Positions 12,752-26,700 of a stretch of DNA of 64,000 nucleotides are shown piece by piece. The translations under genes were made by a program, and so were the position numbers. The notes beneath the pieces were generated by a model. The model saw only the letters and a list, made by a program, of their open reading frames with translations, had not been told where the DNA came from and did no database searches. The stretch covers positions 1 through 64,000 of the forward strand of contig JABVXV010000186.1 in the NCBI GenBank assembly GCA_013365325.1. The letters run 5' to 3'. The DNA is from Dipetalonema caudispina. Lineage: Eukaryota > Nematoda > Chromadorea > Rhabditida > Onchocercidae. Numbering within the stretch: position 1 is the stretch's first letter; each line of letters opens with the position of its first letter.

Positions 12752-15286
12752 TTATAAATTTGCATATTTCCGTTTCTCATGATTATTTCCACTTGTTGAT
12801 TGCAATGAAAAAGATAAGGATTTGAAACGATTGGCATAATAGAAATCGTTACGTGGTGATCGATCTTCCTCAATCTTTTGACTATAAAAATTATTCGGTG
12901 ACTTTAATGATTTTGCAGCCAATTTCATCTCGGATGTCATCCCGTTAGGAATATTTTCCACTGCTTGGACAGTATAATTGGCTCCCTGGCTATTGTCCCA
13001 ATATATGGTACCACCAACTACGTAGCGTATGCAAAATTCACATGTTGCACCAATCTGGAATCATCATTGATTGAAAATAATGGAATCAGTTTTTGATGTT
13101 ATACTACCATTGGTACCATTACAATTTATTTCAAGCTAGAAAAACAAGGGGAACTAGATTTCTTATTTTGAGGAATGACTTAGTTCTGCAGTCACATATA
13201 AGTTGATATTGGTATTAGGTACCATAAAAATCTAGTTGAGGTTATAATTAAACAATACGAACAATTAATTTATTTAATAGGAATAAATGGAAACTCATAA
13301 TACCGGAAAATCGGTAGGAAGTGAAATGATAAATGTAAATTTATCTATAGCATCATCTTCTCCAGCTGAACTCTTGTATCTTCCTACTGTTTCGGCATTT
13401 GTTCGCCAATTATCTATAGTATATCTGATATATACCTGAAAAATAAAATTGAAATTCATAAACAAACTGATCAATACATAAATGTAAGATGAGAGGAAGG
13501 ACACTAATAAGTAATTTTGATTGTTTATAAAAACTGAAAAATTTAGCTTCAGCATAAATTAGAGCTTGGAAATATAAATTTCAAACGTTATATTTTTTAC
13601 AATTATTGTTCGATCACGATAAAGTTATCTAATGAAGTTTTCCTGATGATTACTTGCAATCTTCTAGAAACTTTGTACCGTTTGTTCAATTACTAAATAG
13701 ACCAAATAATCATATTTCTTCTTATCTAAAAAGAAAAAAGAAACCACTTTAAGAATGTTAAAATACTGAAATTTTTTGTAAGATAAGGCATTTATGGGTC
13801 TAATTAGCATTAGCAATTGTTGACGTTATAAAGTTTTCTCATCGGATGATGCAGGAAAGAAAACTGCGGCAAACTATGTAATGTTACAATTTGAAATGTT
13901 TAATTTATATTATTCTTTTGTTAACACAATGCCAATTATTATCTGTTAATAATGAGTGATTAATAATAATTATAGAATTAAAGTTTAATTCATATACTAA
14001 AAGCATAGGCATACATTTCTAGGGTAGGAAAGATTTGCTTGCTAAATAAGATATTTACTAAAATGATTAAAGTAACAGATGCATCATTTATCATCGATTC
14101 TATGTAGATAAACTTTAATAATTTATTCAAATCTTCATAGTGAACTATTTCGACAATTGAAAATAAACTAGCTAATCGATAAATTTTAAAGTTGAACATT
14201 TTACATATATTAATTAACCTGCTTTTCATATGCGATATTGAGGACATTTATGGTGCCAATGATATTCATATCGACGAATTTAACAAACTGTAAGCAAACG
14301 GATTGGGTACGTGTCAAATAATCAATTTCCGCATCAGTATGTTCTTTAAATTTTGCTAAGCTTAGTACGACATTTCGTGGACGTTTGATAATTTTGGTAG
14401 ATAATGAAGAAAATGTTGCACCGAGCTTTTGTAGCCTGAAAATTGTAATATTTTAAAAATATACAAATTATTATTGGAGGAAAAACGAATAAGCTAAGCG
14501 AATCAAATGTCATTTATCAGAAATGAATGCTAACATAGAAAATACTTTCCAATATTTTTAGCACATACTCGATTGAGAAATCATCTGCTTCATAATAATT
14601 CTGATGTACAAGATTCAAGCCAAATGAATCCGCAAAATGCACCGTTTTGCGCATTCCTAAATTTGGTGTGCTTGGCGTCCGCAATGCTGATCGAAGCGAT
14701 TTTGAACGGGTCCTTAACAAGTATAACGTTAGTAATTTTAAAAATCTTATCAATAATTTGTAAAAAGTTATCAATTGGTGGTATTAGTAATAGAATTACT
14801 AATTAAAATTCGTTAAAAGATTGAAAAAAAAGTGGTGTTAGATTAGAATTAATTCGTTACAAGTTGTTGCCTTTTGCGATAGTAGCTTTCATCTTATCAT
14901 CGGACGAAAAACCAGAATCATTATTACGTAAGCATTTGAATGGATTTATCGATGGAGGAAGTGATGTTTCCTCCGGAAGCTGCAAATGTATGGAATTTCT
15001 GAAATATTTAATAAATCCAAGACGTAAATTGAATTTTGTAGTTCTAATCAAAAAGGAACAGAAAGAATGGGAAAAGTTATCATGAAAATATAAAGTGGAA
15101 AAAAATTTTGATAAAACTAACATCAAGTGTCCAGACTATTTTATCGGCTTCAGCTGGTGGTCTGCTAATTTGTAATTTTAGCTCAAGCAAATTATGATGT
15201 TTAATTTTGGTAATGAATGGTTGCAAAGTTGCTTGTTCGGGATATTGTCCAATATCAACGGCTACTGTAGATAGATCCATTTCCAC
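12752..15286 (-). CDS. Protein phosphatase 1 regulatory subunit 3-like, glycogen-targeting (CBM21)
   Basis: Targets the PP1 catalytic subunit to glycogen, promoting dephosphorylation of glycogen synthase and phosphorylase. Six exons close in phase: 15286-15122, 14979-14861, 14712-14569, 14435-14219, 13435-13304, 13054-12752, giving 359 aa. The PP1-docking RVxF motif is KTVHF (117-121) within RKTVHFADSFGLNLV, the typical PPP1R3 setting. The CBM21 domain runs from about 190 (CLQFVKFVDMNIIGTINVLN) through IAYEKQVYIRYTIDNW to the glycogen/substrate motif WDNSQGANY (278-286), which follows the family pattern WDNNxGxNY with one N to S change. The last ~70 residues are polar and not recognised. Start: the ATG at 15286 is the first in an open exon directly downstream (on this strand) of a very long A tract; an additional 5' exon cannot be excluded. 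Which vertebrate PPP1R3 it matches best was not decided. Confidence 0.9.
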
Positions 15287-15320
15287 TTCTTTACCATTCG
15301 TAATAGTATTTATTGTCTTG

Positions 15321-15321
15321 T

Positions 15322-15391
<70 letters not shown>
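15321..15391. repeat. Very long poly(T) tract (T13-C-T57)
   Basis: Thirteen T, one C, then 57 uninterrupted T. Read on the minus strand it is an A tract ending about 35 bp upstream of the PP1-subunit ATG. It is the longest homopolymer in the window. Such dA:dT tracts exclude nucleosomes in many eukaryotes, so it may belong to the promoter; its exact length is prone to sequencing error. Confidence 0.8.
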
Positions 15392-15392
<1 letters not shown>

Positions 15393-18300
15393 TTAAATTA
15401 TAAAATCATGACTTAAAATTAATGATAAACAAAGGGTTCTATTACTAACATTCTGTTTCTGAAATAAAAGCATTGTGTAATCTTTCGTTTTTATCGCTTC
15501 ATTAAGCGTAAATCACGTTTGAAATCGAGGCGGTAAAAATTGCGGAATTTCTTAAAACAAAAAGAAAAGAAAAAACAAACAATCATTTAGTGAGACATTA
15601 GTGAACCAATGGCATTATATACAATGACGGTTTTCAATCAATAAAAATTCCGAAAAAAAAAAGAAAAACTTTGAAAAAAATGATGTCATAATATATTTTC
15701 GAGAGTCGAGAGTCTGCTTCACCAAAGATACCTTTCCTTGCAAACAAAGTGTCTCATTCTGCTTCCTTTCAAAATACAATCATTCCAATCGCTCTTCTCT
15801 TTCTTTTTTTTTTTTTTTTTTTTTTTTTTACAACAAACTTCTATCAGGAATATTCCGCAGTGAAAAAAGAAAGAAAAAAATCCGATAAAACTTTCTTTTT
15901 TTTTTTGTTCCATATCTAAAAATGACTCATTAAAATAAATGCGCGATCATTACATAATATTATGGATTACTTTTCTAATTCATCATTTTTACTTAGCTTT
16001 TTTTTTTTTTTTTTTTTTGTTATTCCAATATATCATTATATAGGAACGAAAGATTATTTTATCGATGTAATCAATTCAATAAATATAATTATTAATAACA
16101 ATCAACTTTTTCACCACGAATTATTGGCTTCGGTTAATGTTTACTTTATCATTCGTATTATTATCATTGATGAAAATAATAATGAAAATTTGTGATCAAC
16201 AAGTTATGTTTTATAAAATTATTGGCAAAAGAATATGAATTGAGAGAAAAAAAAAAGTGATAGCATACGTTACGATAATGTTAGATCTTTTAAATTAATG
16301 AGTTTCAAAGCACTGAAAATGTTAATCTTATCGTTTTCATTTCATTAACAGCTAAGTTTCTTTTTTTTTTTTCATTTCTTTCGTGCTTTACCAGATTACT
16401 TTTTTTGCTATTTTCAAAGCAATTCCTTAGATTTTTTTTCTTGAAAAATTATTTCGTTTAATCTAAGCTTAATACTAATCATCTTTCAATTGCAGCTAGC
16501 AGCTGTACTGCACCTCGCAAAAAAGAAAAAAAAAAATTCATTACCACGTCTTTTTTTTTCCCTTTTTCCTTGCTCATTTATTACTCTTAATTAAATGAGT
16601 TCAAAAAATAAATGATTCCAAATGTTACAAATTTCAAGCATTTGTAGACGACGAACATCCGGAAAATTAATTTTCATTATGATCAACGCGGCAATATGGA
16701 CTAGACATGAATGATATCCGAAATATGAAATTAACTAATCCATAAAAAAGTATTAGAATATTGATTGGTACTTTGGAATTTAAGATATTTTAAAATTATC
16801 ACAGCTTGAAACTTGAATCCAATAATGACAAGAAGCCAAGTGCAAAAAAAAAAAATAAGTAATATGATGATAGGACAGAATGTAACATAATCGATCTATC
16901 TAATACTTTCCAATAGTTTTATTTTGAGAATTTCAGTAAAATTTTCTCAATGATTATAGAAATATCTAATACATTTGCAATATTTAGGATCATTTTTCAT
17001 TCAAAAAAAATTGCAGAATTTAACAAATGGTTTATAATGATCAACTGTGTATATATAAATAGAGATATGTTTTGCTGGACAAATTGAAAAGCTTAAACAT
17101 ACTTTTGTCGGTAAACTGGTTTTCTTTCTCTTTTTTTTTTATCGATAATTTTAACTTACTTTTTTCATCCACTTTTCCTTCTCTTCCCATTTAAAATTTA
17201 TATTGTAGAGAACTCGAAATTATACTGTGAATATTGAAGTATAAAATTAAGAAATAGTTGGAATTGAATTTTTCAAAATTAATTAAGCAGAAATTATCGC
17301 TACAGGTTTTATATTTTACAAAAATTCAATGAGAAGAAGTATGGTTATACAAAAATACCATATGAATATTTTAATAATTTGAAGTAGTACCAACAATATG
17401 TTTTGTATTATTCACAAAAAATTAAATTTAGAATAAAAGAAAAAAAGAAGAGGAAGAAAGTTTGATCACTAGGCAGACTACTTGTTTATTCCAATAATTT
17501 AACATTTCAGAAAGTTAAAAAAAAAAAAAAAAAAAAGAAGAGAAAGAAAGAGAGGGAAAGATGGAAAAGAAAAATTAATTCTTTGAGATAAAATTGATTA
17601 TATATATAAGCATTTGGCAAATCTGAAATGCAATAAACAAAACAATTCACTTAACCCTCAATTGAGTTCCAAGAATCTTCAGGAATCTTCATCACGACTA
17701 GTTAAAAAATATACGAACAATATCATACACAATTTCAAATGATTTGTGTTAGAGATTCATTAATTTTTTTTTTTTTTTTTTTTTCATTTCCTAGACAAAT
17801 CTTTTCCAGTAGGAATCTATGTGATAAATTGTTGTTTGCAACGTTTAAAGGTTGATGTGAAACTCATCCGCGTCAAAATTCTGACAGCTAAACAAATAAT
17901 TTTCACTAGAAATACCTTTCCTATTCAGATATAAAAAAAAAGTGTTCGTATGTCGAAAAAATTTTTATTTCGAACTGATAGTTCATACTTAAGAAAAAAA
18001 AAAAGATTGAATTTGAAAATAAGTACTTAGATTTAATGATAAGCTAATAGATTAATTTGATCATTTCTATGTCATACATTTATCAGCTCAATTGCTATGC
18101 TTAAACATATATGATATCATACAACAAACTAAATCCAATAATGTAATGTGCTTACAACCAATTAGCTGACATAAATAAGCATAATAACGGCTTAGTAATA
18201 ATTTTACTGAATTTCTGGAACTTGATAACATTCTTATCTAAAACAAATTTTAAACTCTCAAGAAAAAATATAATTTCGAACGAAATAGAAGCAAAGAAAA

Positions 18301-21300
18301 AGAGAAGAGATAACGCAATTGTTATTAGTGTGTTCAAATTCGATATATATATAATACGATTTATATGGATTTCCTGTAATGTTGATTAAGTGATACGTGC
18401 AAGTTGTCGTCACGTTTAAGTGTGAGAAACGTGGAAATATTTTTTTGTTTTTCTTCTCAAAGAAAAAAAAATGTGAACAAATCATTATTGTAAAATTAAA
18501 TTATCGATATTATAGTATCAATTTTAAGCAAATAATGAATTAATCAAATTACATAGCAAATAAAATGAAATAAAAGGATGATAAATAGAACAAAAATGAT
18601 AAAGTGAAAAAAATTGAATTATTGTTGATACAAATAAAAGGAATAATGATAAGAGACTTAATCATTTGTTACCTGTAATTATTTACCGGATGTTAAGTTC
18701 ATCATTCCGTTCAAGCATGATCACAAAGTGATGAAAGAAGAATGCTAGGTGATGCAGCATAGAAAACATTAGAATATGTGAATTAACAGTGGAACAATTT
18801 AACCAAGGAAAAATTGCAAAAGAATGTATGGAAACAATTGATAAAAAGTGATAACAAAATGTTGCTGAAAGCAATTGTTGAAATTTTTTTCATTTCCTTC
18901 ATAATCCACCCGGAACTTGTTTGAACTTCTTATCCTATACTAAACATCATTTATCAATTTTATCTTTTCACATAAACTAAAAGTAAAATCGCACATTTTT
19001 CATGTGAATAATAATAGAAGTCGTATTTTCATGTGAAACTTATGCAGCATTGTTTAATTAATGTCTTTATTTCCCAAATATAATGTTACAAATTTACCAG
19101 AAAAATTTTTCATCCCATTTCTTCGTTTCTACCATTTTTTTTTTCCCCTATCAAATCTTTTGAATCTCGAGAAAAGTAAAAAAAAAAAACGTCAAAAAAT
19201 TTCAACGAAAGATTTGGTCCTATCTTATTTAATGCTAATATTACATTACAGATAATATTATTTCTGATAATTAGAAAAGAAAAAAGTGGAGAAAGATTGT
19301 ATTAAATGAGAAAATACGACATAAACATTAAATGCTATTGACAGTATAATATTTGTTAACATCAACAGTTAGCAAAAAAAAAAAAAAAAAAAGAAAGAAA
19401 AAAGCAATCAGATAATTATTTGTTATATTTTTACAATTTTCATTTTACACAGCATACAGTTGTACGTAATCGTATAGAAAGATCGATTTCGATTCATATA
19501 CTATTCATAGAATGAAAAGATGCATTTACTACATCATGTAATGTATAATAGATAACTTAATTCTACTATGATAATTCTTAAATTATATTGTTATGATATA
19601 ACACCGAATAACCTATCATATTACATTCAAATGGATATGAAACAAAAAAGACATATTAGATCTTTGTAAGTATTACTAATATTACAGTTAAATTTAGCAA
19701 CTTCTAATAGAATAAACGAGTTAAACATTGAGAAAAGGTTGAAGTCCTAGGCTAAGACGTAGAATCACTAAAGCATCAAAAATCACAATGCGGATCATAT
19801 GTTGAGTTGCTGTTTCATCAACTATCTATTGATGATACTATCAAAGAACATTAATCAGCTGGTTCATGAACGCTTTCACTTCCTTTTCATTGAAGATCTT
19901 TGATAAATTGACATTGAAATAAATATTCTTGAGTTTTGCTTTAAATTTCACAAGCACTTTGTCATTTCTTTTCTAGTTTTCTTTTTCGTTTTAAAAAGGT
20001 TTTTTTTTCAGAAAAAAAAAATTAATGATTTTTAAATTTATTATGTAAAGTAATAGCTTTACGAAATTGTGAATTGATCAACAGCTGTGCAAATTATTCG
20101 TGAATTTTTTTTTTTTTCTATTTTCTGTTTTTTAATTTATCCAATAATGGAGCACTTAGCCTATAATACTATTGCTTCTTTTGCTTTTTCTTTTTTCTTT
20201 TTTTTCATTTTCCAAAAAATAATTTTCATTACTTAACCGCTCATCGATCCCGATCAATGTAAGCATTGAATAATAACTGATCAAGGTAAATTAAACTATT
20301 AGTTGATAAACATTTACTAGACAAAAATTTGTTGCCATTTATCAGATTATATGATGTATATCACATCGATACTTCAATCATCCATTTTTATTCAATAAAA
20401 AAAAATAAAGAAATAAATTTTATGATTTTTCCGGAAATATTTGTAAAAGAAATTCATCTAAATGAAATGACATAGATAGTAGTGATAAGATTTGTTAATT
20501 AATTTACTTCTTGTGATATTGCTGTTTTCATATACTAACTGTTAGGAAAAATAAAAATTGTAAACATAAAATATACTTCGCTTTCAATTTTTTTTCCTTT
20601 TATCCTTCCTTTTTTTTTTTTTTTTTTTTTCTGAAAAGAAATTGTTTCTTCTCCTTGACTGATATCGTTGAACATAAGAAAAATATTTCAAATTGCATTC
20701 TTTCAAATACAAATTCATTGATGACTTAACTATTTTTCAATTAATATCATTCATTTAGATATATACATTTTCAAAATAACAATTACCATTAGCATTTATC
20801 AATTGTTGAAATGATACCACAAAATATATTATGCCCCTATTTTATTATTGTAGTTTTGATATTAATTATAATTTTCTTTTTTTTTTTTTGTTTATGTTTC
20901 TCATAACAAATTTGAATGAGAAAGATTTTTCGACCTTTATTTTATATTGAAAAAAAAAAGAACATGAAAACAAAACTTAAGCATGCAAAAAAAAGAATAA
21001 AAATATTACTTGCCTTTTAAAAAATTTTTTCAGTGGTTATCAAACAGTTAATTATTCAGCAAATTGCTGTCTGATTTAGAAATCATTTAAAAGTGAACAA
21101 ATTAAAACTTTGAATGCTACAAAAAGTTTACTATTTTAATGAAATGACAAATAATTCTCAACAAGAAATGACGTAATTTGATAATGATTGGAAAGCATTA
21201 TAAGATCAAAGACTTCATAATATTCTTGAGTCATTTCAAAATAAATTTACTATGCTTTCGAAAATGAAAAGAAAAAAAAAAACACTGCTTACAATGATCT

Positions 21301-23620
21301 TTTAGTGAAGTCTTCTAAAAAATATTAAAAAAAAAACCATTCCTTATTTAAAAAAATGAAAGAAAACACGACGATTTAGCATGACTCACAGTATTAATTC
21401 TTTTAATTGGATTCGATGAAATTAATATAATGAAGAATAAGATGGAAGGTAAAAGGAAAAAAGAAATGAAATAAATAAAGTTTTCCAATTATTGGATATA
21501 GTTCATCTTTCAAAATAAACTGCCTCACTAAAACATTTTTTCACTATAAAAACATTAAATTTATTATGGCTATTTAAAATTGAAAGAGTTTGTTTAAAAA
21601 GAAGAAAAAAAGCAGAAGATGAAAAGTAACTTAATTAACAGTTAATGATCGAAGTTCAGCCTTCCGCATTTCTTGGATGAAAAATGATTCTTTCAATAAA
21701 AAAAGAGTTCTAAAAATTATAATAAAGAAAACAAATTTTAAAGAAGATAGAAATTAATTTCATAATCCTCCAAGTTCATTTGCTACATCCTTTTTTTTTT
21801 TTTGTGAAGTTTTCGCATTTAAATAATTCAGATATAAGAGATTTTAACAAACTTCTTATGTTTCATTCATGTTTGGTTTTTTCTTCCCTTTTTTTTTGCT
21901 GCAGAGCTGCAGATTCAGAAATTACTGGATAAAAGTGTAACTTTTTGAATTTAACACAGTTTAAGGCGAAGGTTTTCCGGACAAAAACAATTCGTTAAAA
22001 AAGTGAAATTTGACGACATAATGTGAGAAATCAACGTTGTAAAACGGAATCACTCCACGTATGGCTATTGGCCATTTTCTGAACCAAAATTAGTTTATTT
22101 GGAATAGGTGTAGTTATTTCAATTCGAAGAACTGAAGTGTATTCGGCCATTATGAAACGGTAAAAATTGTGTTTTGCTGAAATTTACAAATCAACAATTC
22201 AGTGGGACGTACATCATGACAAACAAAATATTTTTAAATGAACTGATGTATCATATGATAATTTATTGATTCAAATCTCTGGAAGGTTTTTCTGTTTGGG
22301 AACATTGCAAACATTAATTAGTAAGAGAAATATTGTAATTACTTCAATTAAACTTCAGAAAATCAATTGTACTTTCTAAAATTTAACCCAATAATTTTTC
22401 ATGCATTTAGTAGGATTGTTAACAATTTGGAGTTTTTCAAAAAAGAAAAAACTTCCACTTAACAACATGATTCAAATTCATACCTTTTGCTGCTATGATT
22501 AATGCTTTTAGAAAGTTCAAAGTATTTAAAGAGATTTGTAAAATATGCTGAGCAGTTTCATGCATAATTTATTTGTAATATAAAAATATATGTTGAATAA
22601 TAGTAAAGAAAATAATTTAAATTATATTATTGATAAATGATTGATGAAATTAGATGAGAAATTGCGAGAGAAATTTCTCAAAATTTTTTAGATTAAAAAT
22701 TTACAATTTTATAAGCTAATTGATGAATTTATGTATTGCGCTTGCAAAAGTTATCAGCTCACTACAAATACATCATCTGGTAGGTATTCTTTTAACTAAC
22801 AAACAGATTGTATGAATAAGATTTCGGAAAAAAAGTTGAACTATATTTAATATTTTTCCAAAAAGTTTTCAGAAATTTTTAAAAAATGTACTTAAAAATT
22901 GTACTTTTTCTTGCGTACATCATCATTTAGTGTCACAAAAGATATCACTAAACTTAATGGTGAATTTAAATTGTTGATTCCAGAATCTATTCAACTGGTT
23001 CAGGATGAATTGCAATTTTCGAATTTCAATTAAAAAATAACGAACTGAATCATTGTCACTTAACAGTTTCACATTTGTGCATTTGAAATTCCGTTAAAAA
23101 TTAGCATAATTGAAGTTTGTTATGGAAGCAGTATACATATTTTAGGAATAAATAATAGTATTGGAGGAAGCGGAAACAATTGTTATTGTCATTTTTTTTT
23201 TTTTTTTTTTTATGATAGTCAACTTTTTGTGCATTAAAAAAGCAGAAAAATTAAAAAGGATAGTGAGAAGAATCGAAAAAAAAGAATAAAATAATTGAAA
23301 AATAAACAGAAATTTATGGTACTTGAATTGTTTATTGAGAAAGGAAACAATCATAAATGTTATTTAATTGTAACAAAATTTTGGGATGATTATCACAAAT
23401 ATTTGAAAATTTCCAACAATTTTGATCTTTCCACTGTTTTGAAAATAATTCACAAAAAATGAAGTTCAACTTTAAACTAAAATTGCTTAATTGAAATAAC
23501 AATTATTCACTAATTTTTGGTGAAAAAATAAATTAAGGACAATTTTGTAAGAATTCAATTTTCAGATCATTCGTGTTCTTTTTTTTTTTCAATTCATATC
23601 AATTTTTAATCTCTTTTCAT

Positions 23621-23652
<32 letters not shown>

Positions 23653-23698
23653 GTTGCAACCAAGCTGTAATATTTTAAATACGAAAAGTTAAATTTGA
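15392..23698. other. Gene-poor, homopolymer-rich region
   Basis: About 8.3 kb with no supported exon on either strand. Long A/T runs recur (for example 15807-15829, 17518-17536, 17766-17784, 19374-19391, 20610-20630, 23193-23211, 23626-23652). Predicted open frames are low-complexity translations of these tracts or random AT-rich frames. It separates two minus-strand genes and may contain the upstream regulatory DNA of the PP1 subunit gene. Confidence 0.55.
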
Positions 23699-23704
23699 TT
23701 TATT
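23699..23704 (-). terminator. Polyadenylation signal of the NWD-like gene
   Basis: AATAAA on the minus strand, 19 bases after the stop codon at 23723. It implies a very short 3' UTR followed by a T/A-rich flank. Confidence 0.55.
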
Positions 23705-23722
23705 AACAAAATATTTTCATTT

Positions 23723-26700
23723 CTATTGTACTGTACATAAATTTGATTTGGTTGGGCAATACATGGAAGAGGAAGAAGATTGATTGGTCATCGGTTTTGA
23801 CAATGCTTTTTTTGATGTGGACATTACAATTGCTGATGAATTTGGTACCACACTTCTGCTAGATTTAAGAATCGATTGTAATGGTGTTGATTCCTTTCCA
23901 CCTGTTTGAACTGTTGACTTACGATAAACACTATTATAATCATTTGTTCGTGATAATGTTCGATCTTTCTTTTCCATTGCTATTCCAACCGTAAGCGAGT
24001 TTTTACCAATGCTTTTGCTACCTTAAATATGCAAAAAACTTCATTAATTTCTAATTGTCACAAAATTATCATTTTAAAAGCTTATTCACAATTAATTAAA
24101 TAACGGTTAAAATATTTCATCTTATTTAACTTTGCCTAACATAACAAAAGATTTAAAAATTTTCAATTATAACCAAATATATCACTTACCGTGTTTCGAT
24201 GCTGCTTGAGTATAATCGACTGATTTTTTATGTCCACCTGATCCAATCAATTTATTTGCTGGTGTATTATGAAGACAAAGAATTGGTAACTGAGGACAAT
24301 CAGTAAGTTGAAGTAGAATACGACCGTAATCCCCGGAAGCTACCTTGAAATATCATGAAATACTAGAAGTATTCGAAATCTTTGCAAATTTATTCATTTC
24401 TCTATGAATACTTTGAATTTAAATAATCTACTAATAATTTCCAACTTGTAAATGATCTTTTAAAATATTAATTCTATTTTCATTTGGAAGTTTCAAGCCA
24501 TTAATACTCACAAGTTTTTTAGCAATATTATGTGCATTGAAACATGAAAGCAACTCTCCATCTTCTACATTATATGCTTCAATCCAACCAGTTGAATTTG
24601 CTAAAATGTTCCCATCATGATCTAATTTAAATATTTGAAATTACCCTGCTAAATTGGTGCAAAACCAAATTTGAATACAAATTATAAATTTATGTGCATA
24701 TATATATATGTATTATTACTACAAATAATGATCATCGTGATCGAAGTGTAATAGTTCCCATTGTAAAAAAAACCAAATTTAATCATTTACTTACATTTGA
24801 TAAAAATTTTAATCAAACTTTTTCCTATCAATTATTTATGTAACCTGAAAGAATAACGGTTGTATCAGCATTAATAGCTAATGCTGTTACAGGTGATTCC
24901 GTTTTCAATGAGAGAAGAGCATTTCCGGTAGATGTTGCCCAAACAATAATTTGTGAATCTTTTGCACCACTAACAATGATATTTTCATCAACCGCGATAG
25001 CGCAACACATTATTGCCTCCTCATGTCCAACAAGTACCTGTAAGAGTCTTTGGAATTGTAAGTGTATGAACAACTTATAAATGAATTATATGACATTTAC
25101 TGCTTTATATTCCTTTTTTTTTTTTTTTTTTTTTCTAATTAACCTAAATTTTTCGGAAAAATAAAAATCATTTATTTTTTTAAAAATTGAATTTTATTAA
25201 TGTCATAATTAAGATATTGCTGTAGTTATTTTACTTCACTTTATTATTATTTTTTTATTTCTAACTCATTATACAAGTAATTATCCATTGAATAGTTCGA
25301 AAGTAATTAATTAAATAGTTGTTAGCAGCAGAAATAATGTATTAAATTCTTGTATTAAGTTTGTTCTGTTATAAGCAAAGTGTCTTTTTCTTCATTATAT
25401 CTTACTTGTTTTTTTTGTTTTTTTTTTTCTTATAATTACAAAGAAGTAATACGAACTAATGGATAATTACTTGATGAATTAAAATATACGATTGTCGTTA
25501 CCTGCATAAGGAATCCATTATCGATTTGCCAAAGTTTTAAAGATAAATCAGTTGAACCGGTTACAAGCAGATTTCCTTTTGATGAGGTATTAAAGCATGT
25601 TATTTCTTCATTATGACAAATTTCCGCTTTCATTACAACACTTTCTTCTTCAATAGCCCATACTCTCAATCTGATAATGATTTTCTTTTTTTTTTTTCAG
25701 AGTCTTAAATTAGCAATGAATCGTTTCTTCATCAAAATTACTTCATATTTCTTTCAATATTTTCAAAATCTTTTGACCCTTTTGGAAAATCTTATTTGAA
25801 ACAATAATGGAACATCAACAACTTTTCAGATTCATCCTATACTGGCTGACAATTTTTTCGAAGCAATCGTTGCGATATACAACGATATACGATCATGTCA
25901 TCATCATGTTCTTAATTTCAAATGATAGATTTGTGTTATTTGTTTCAAATTGCAATGAAATTTTTCTTACTCATGAGAAAAAGACTAATTTGTCATTTTT
26001 CCCGAAATTTCCACTGTTTACTGTTTCTATCAACAGTATGTACAACATGAATAAACAAAGTTTGAAAAAATTCGTTTCTTCCTTAACATTTGAAAAAATA
26101 ATTTAACTTAATGAAAAAAAGAAGAGAAAGAAATTACTCTTTTTTACTGGTTGGTAGATGTCCGACTATATGAGTATTATTTGGTGGTAAGAAAACTGGT
26201 GGTTGAATACCAGTGAATGCGAGGATTCGATCTGCTTGAAATGTTTCATCAGCACCAAATAAATCCCAAATTAGTAAAACATTAGACTGATCAACAGATA
26301 ATATCCGAAAGCCATCAGATAAGCAAAATATTGATTCTATAGCTTTGCTATGATGCTATAAAAAAAAAAAAAAAAATTGAGAAAGAAAAATTGTATAACG
26401 AGAATCTTCGTGCAATCAAATCATATTTTAATTTCATCCTAAAGTAATTTCATTTTCTCAAATTCTTTTTACACTAGTTTATTTTACGAATTATTTACGA
26501 ATTTGTCTTTCTTAGACAACATTTATTATTTATAAAATAATTTTAAAACCTTAACAAACAAAAAATCTTCAAGAAAGTTTATATGAAAGGTATAGTACTA
26601 TGATGGATAAGAAATATCCATGGATAAACCTACCCGAACAATTCGTCTCAATTTTCCGTTGCTTGAATTCCAAATATTAATTTGACCTTCAGCATCACCA

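Noticed and set aside
14573..15416. Plus-strand frames over the PP1 subunit gene
   Set aside because: Antisense shadows of exons that are clearly coding on the minus strand.
25807..26106. 99-codon plus-strand open frame
   Set aside because: It lies wholly within an NWD intron on the opposite strand, is hydrophobic and AT-driven, and matches nothing I know.
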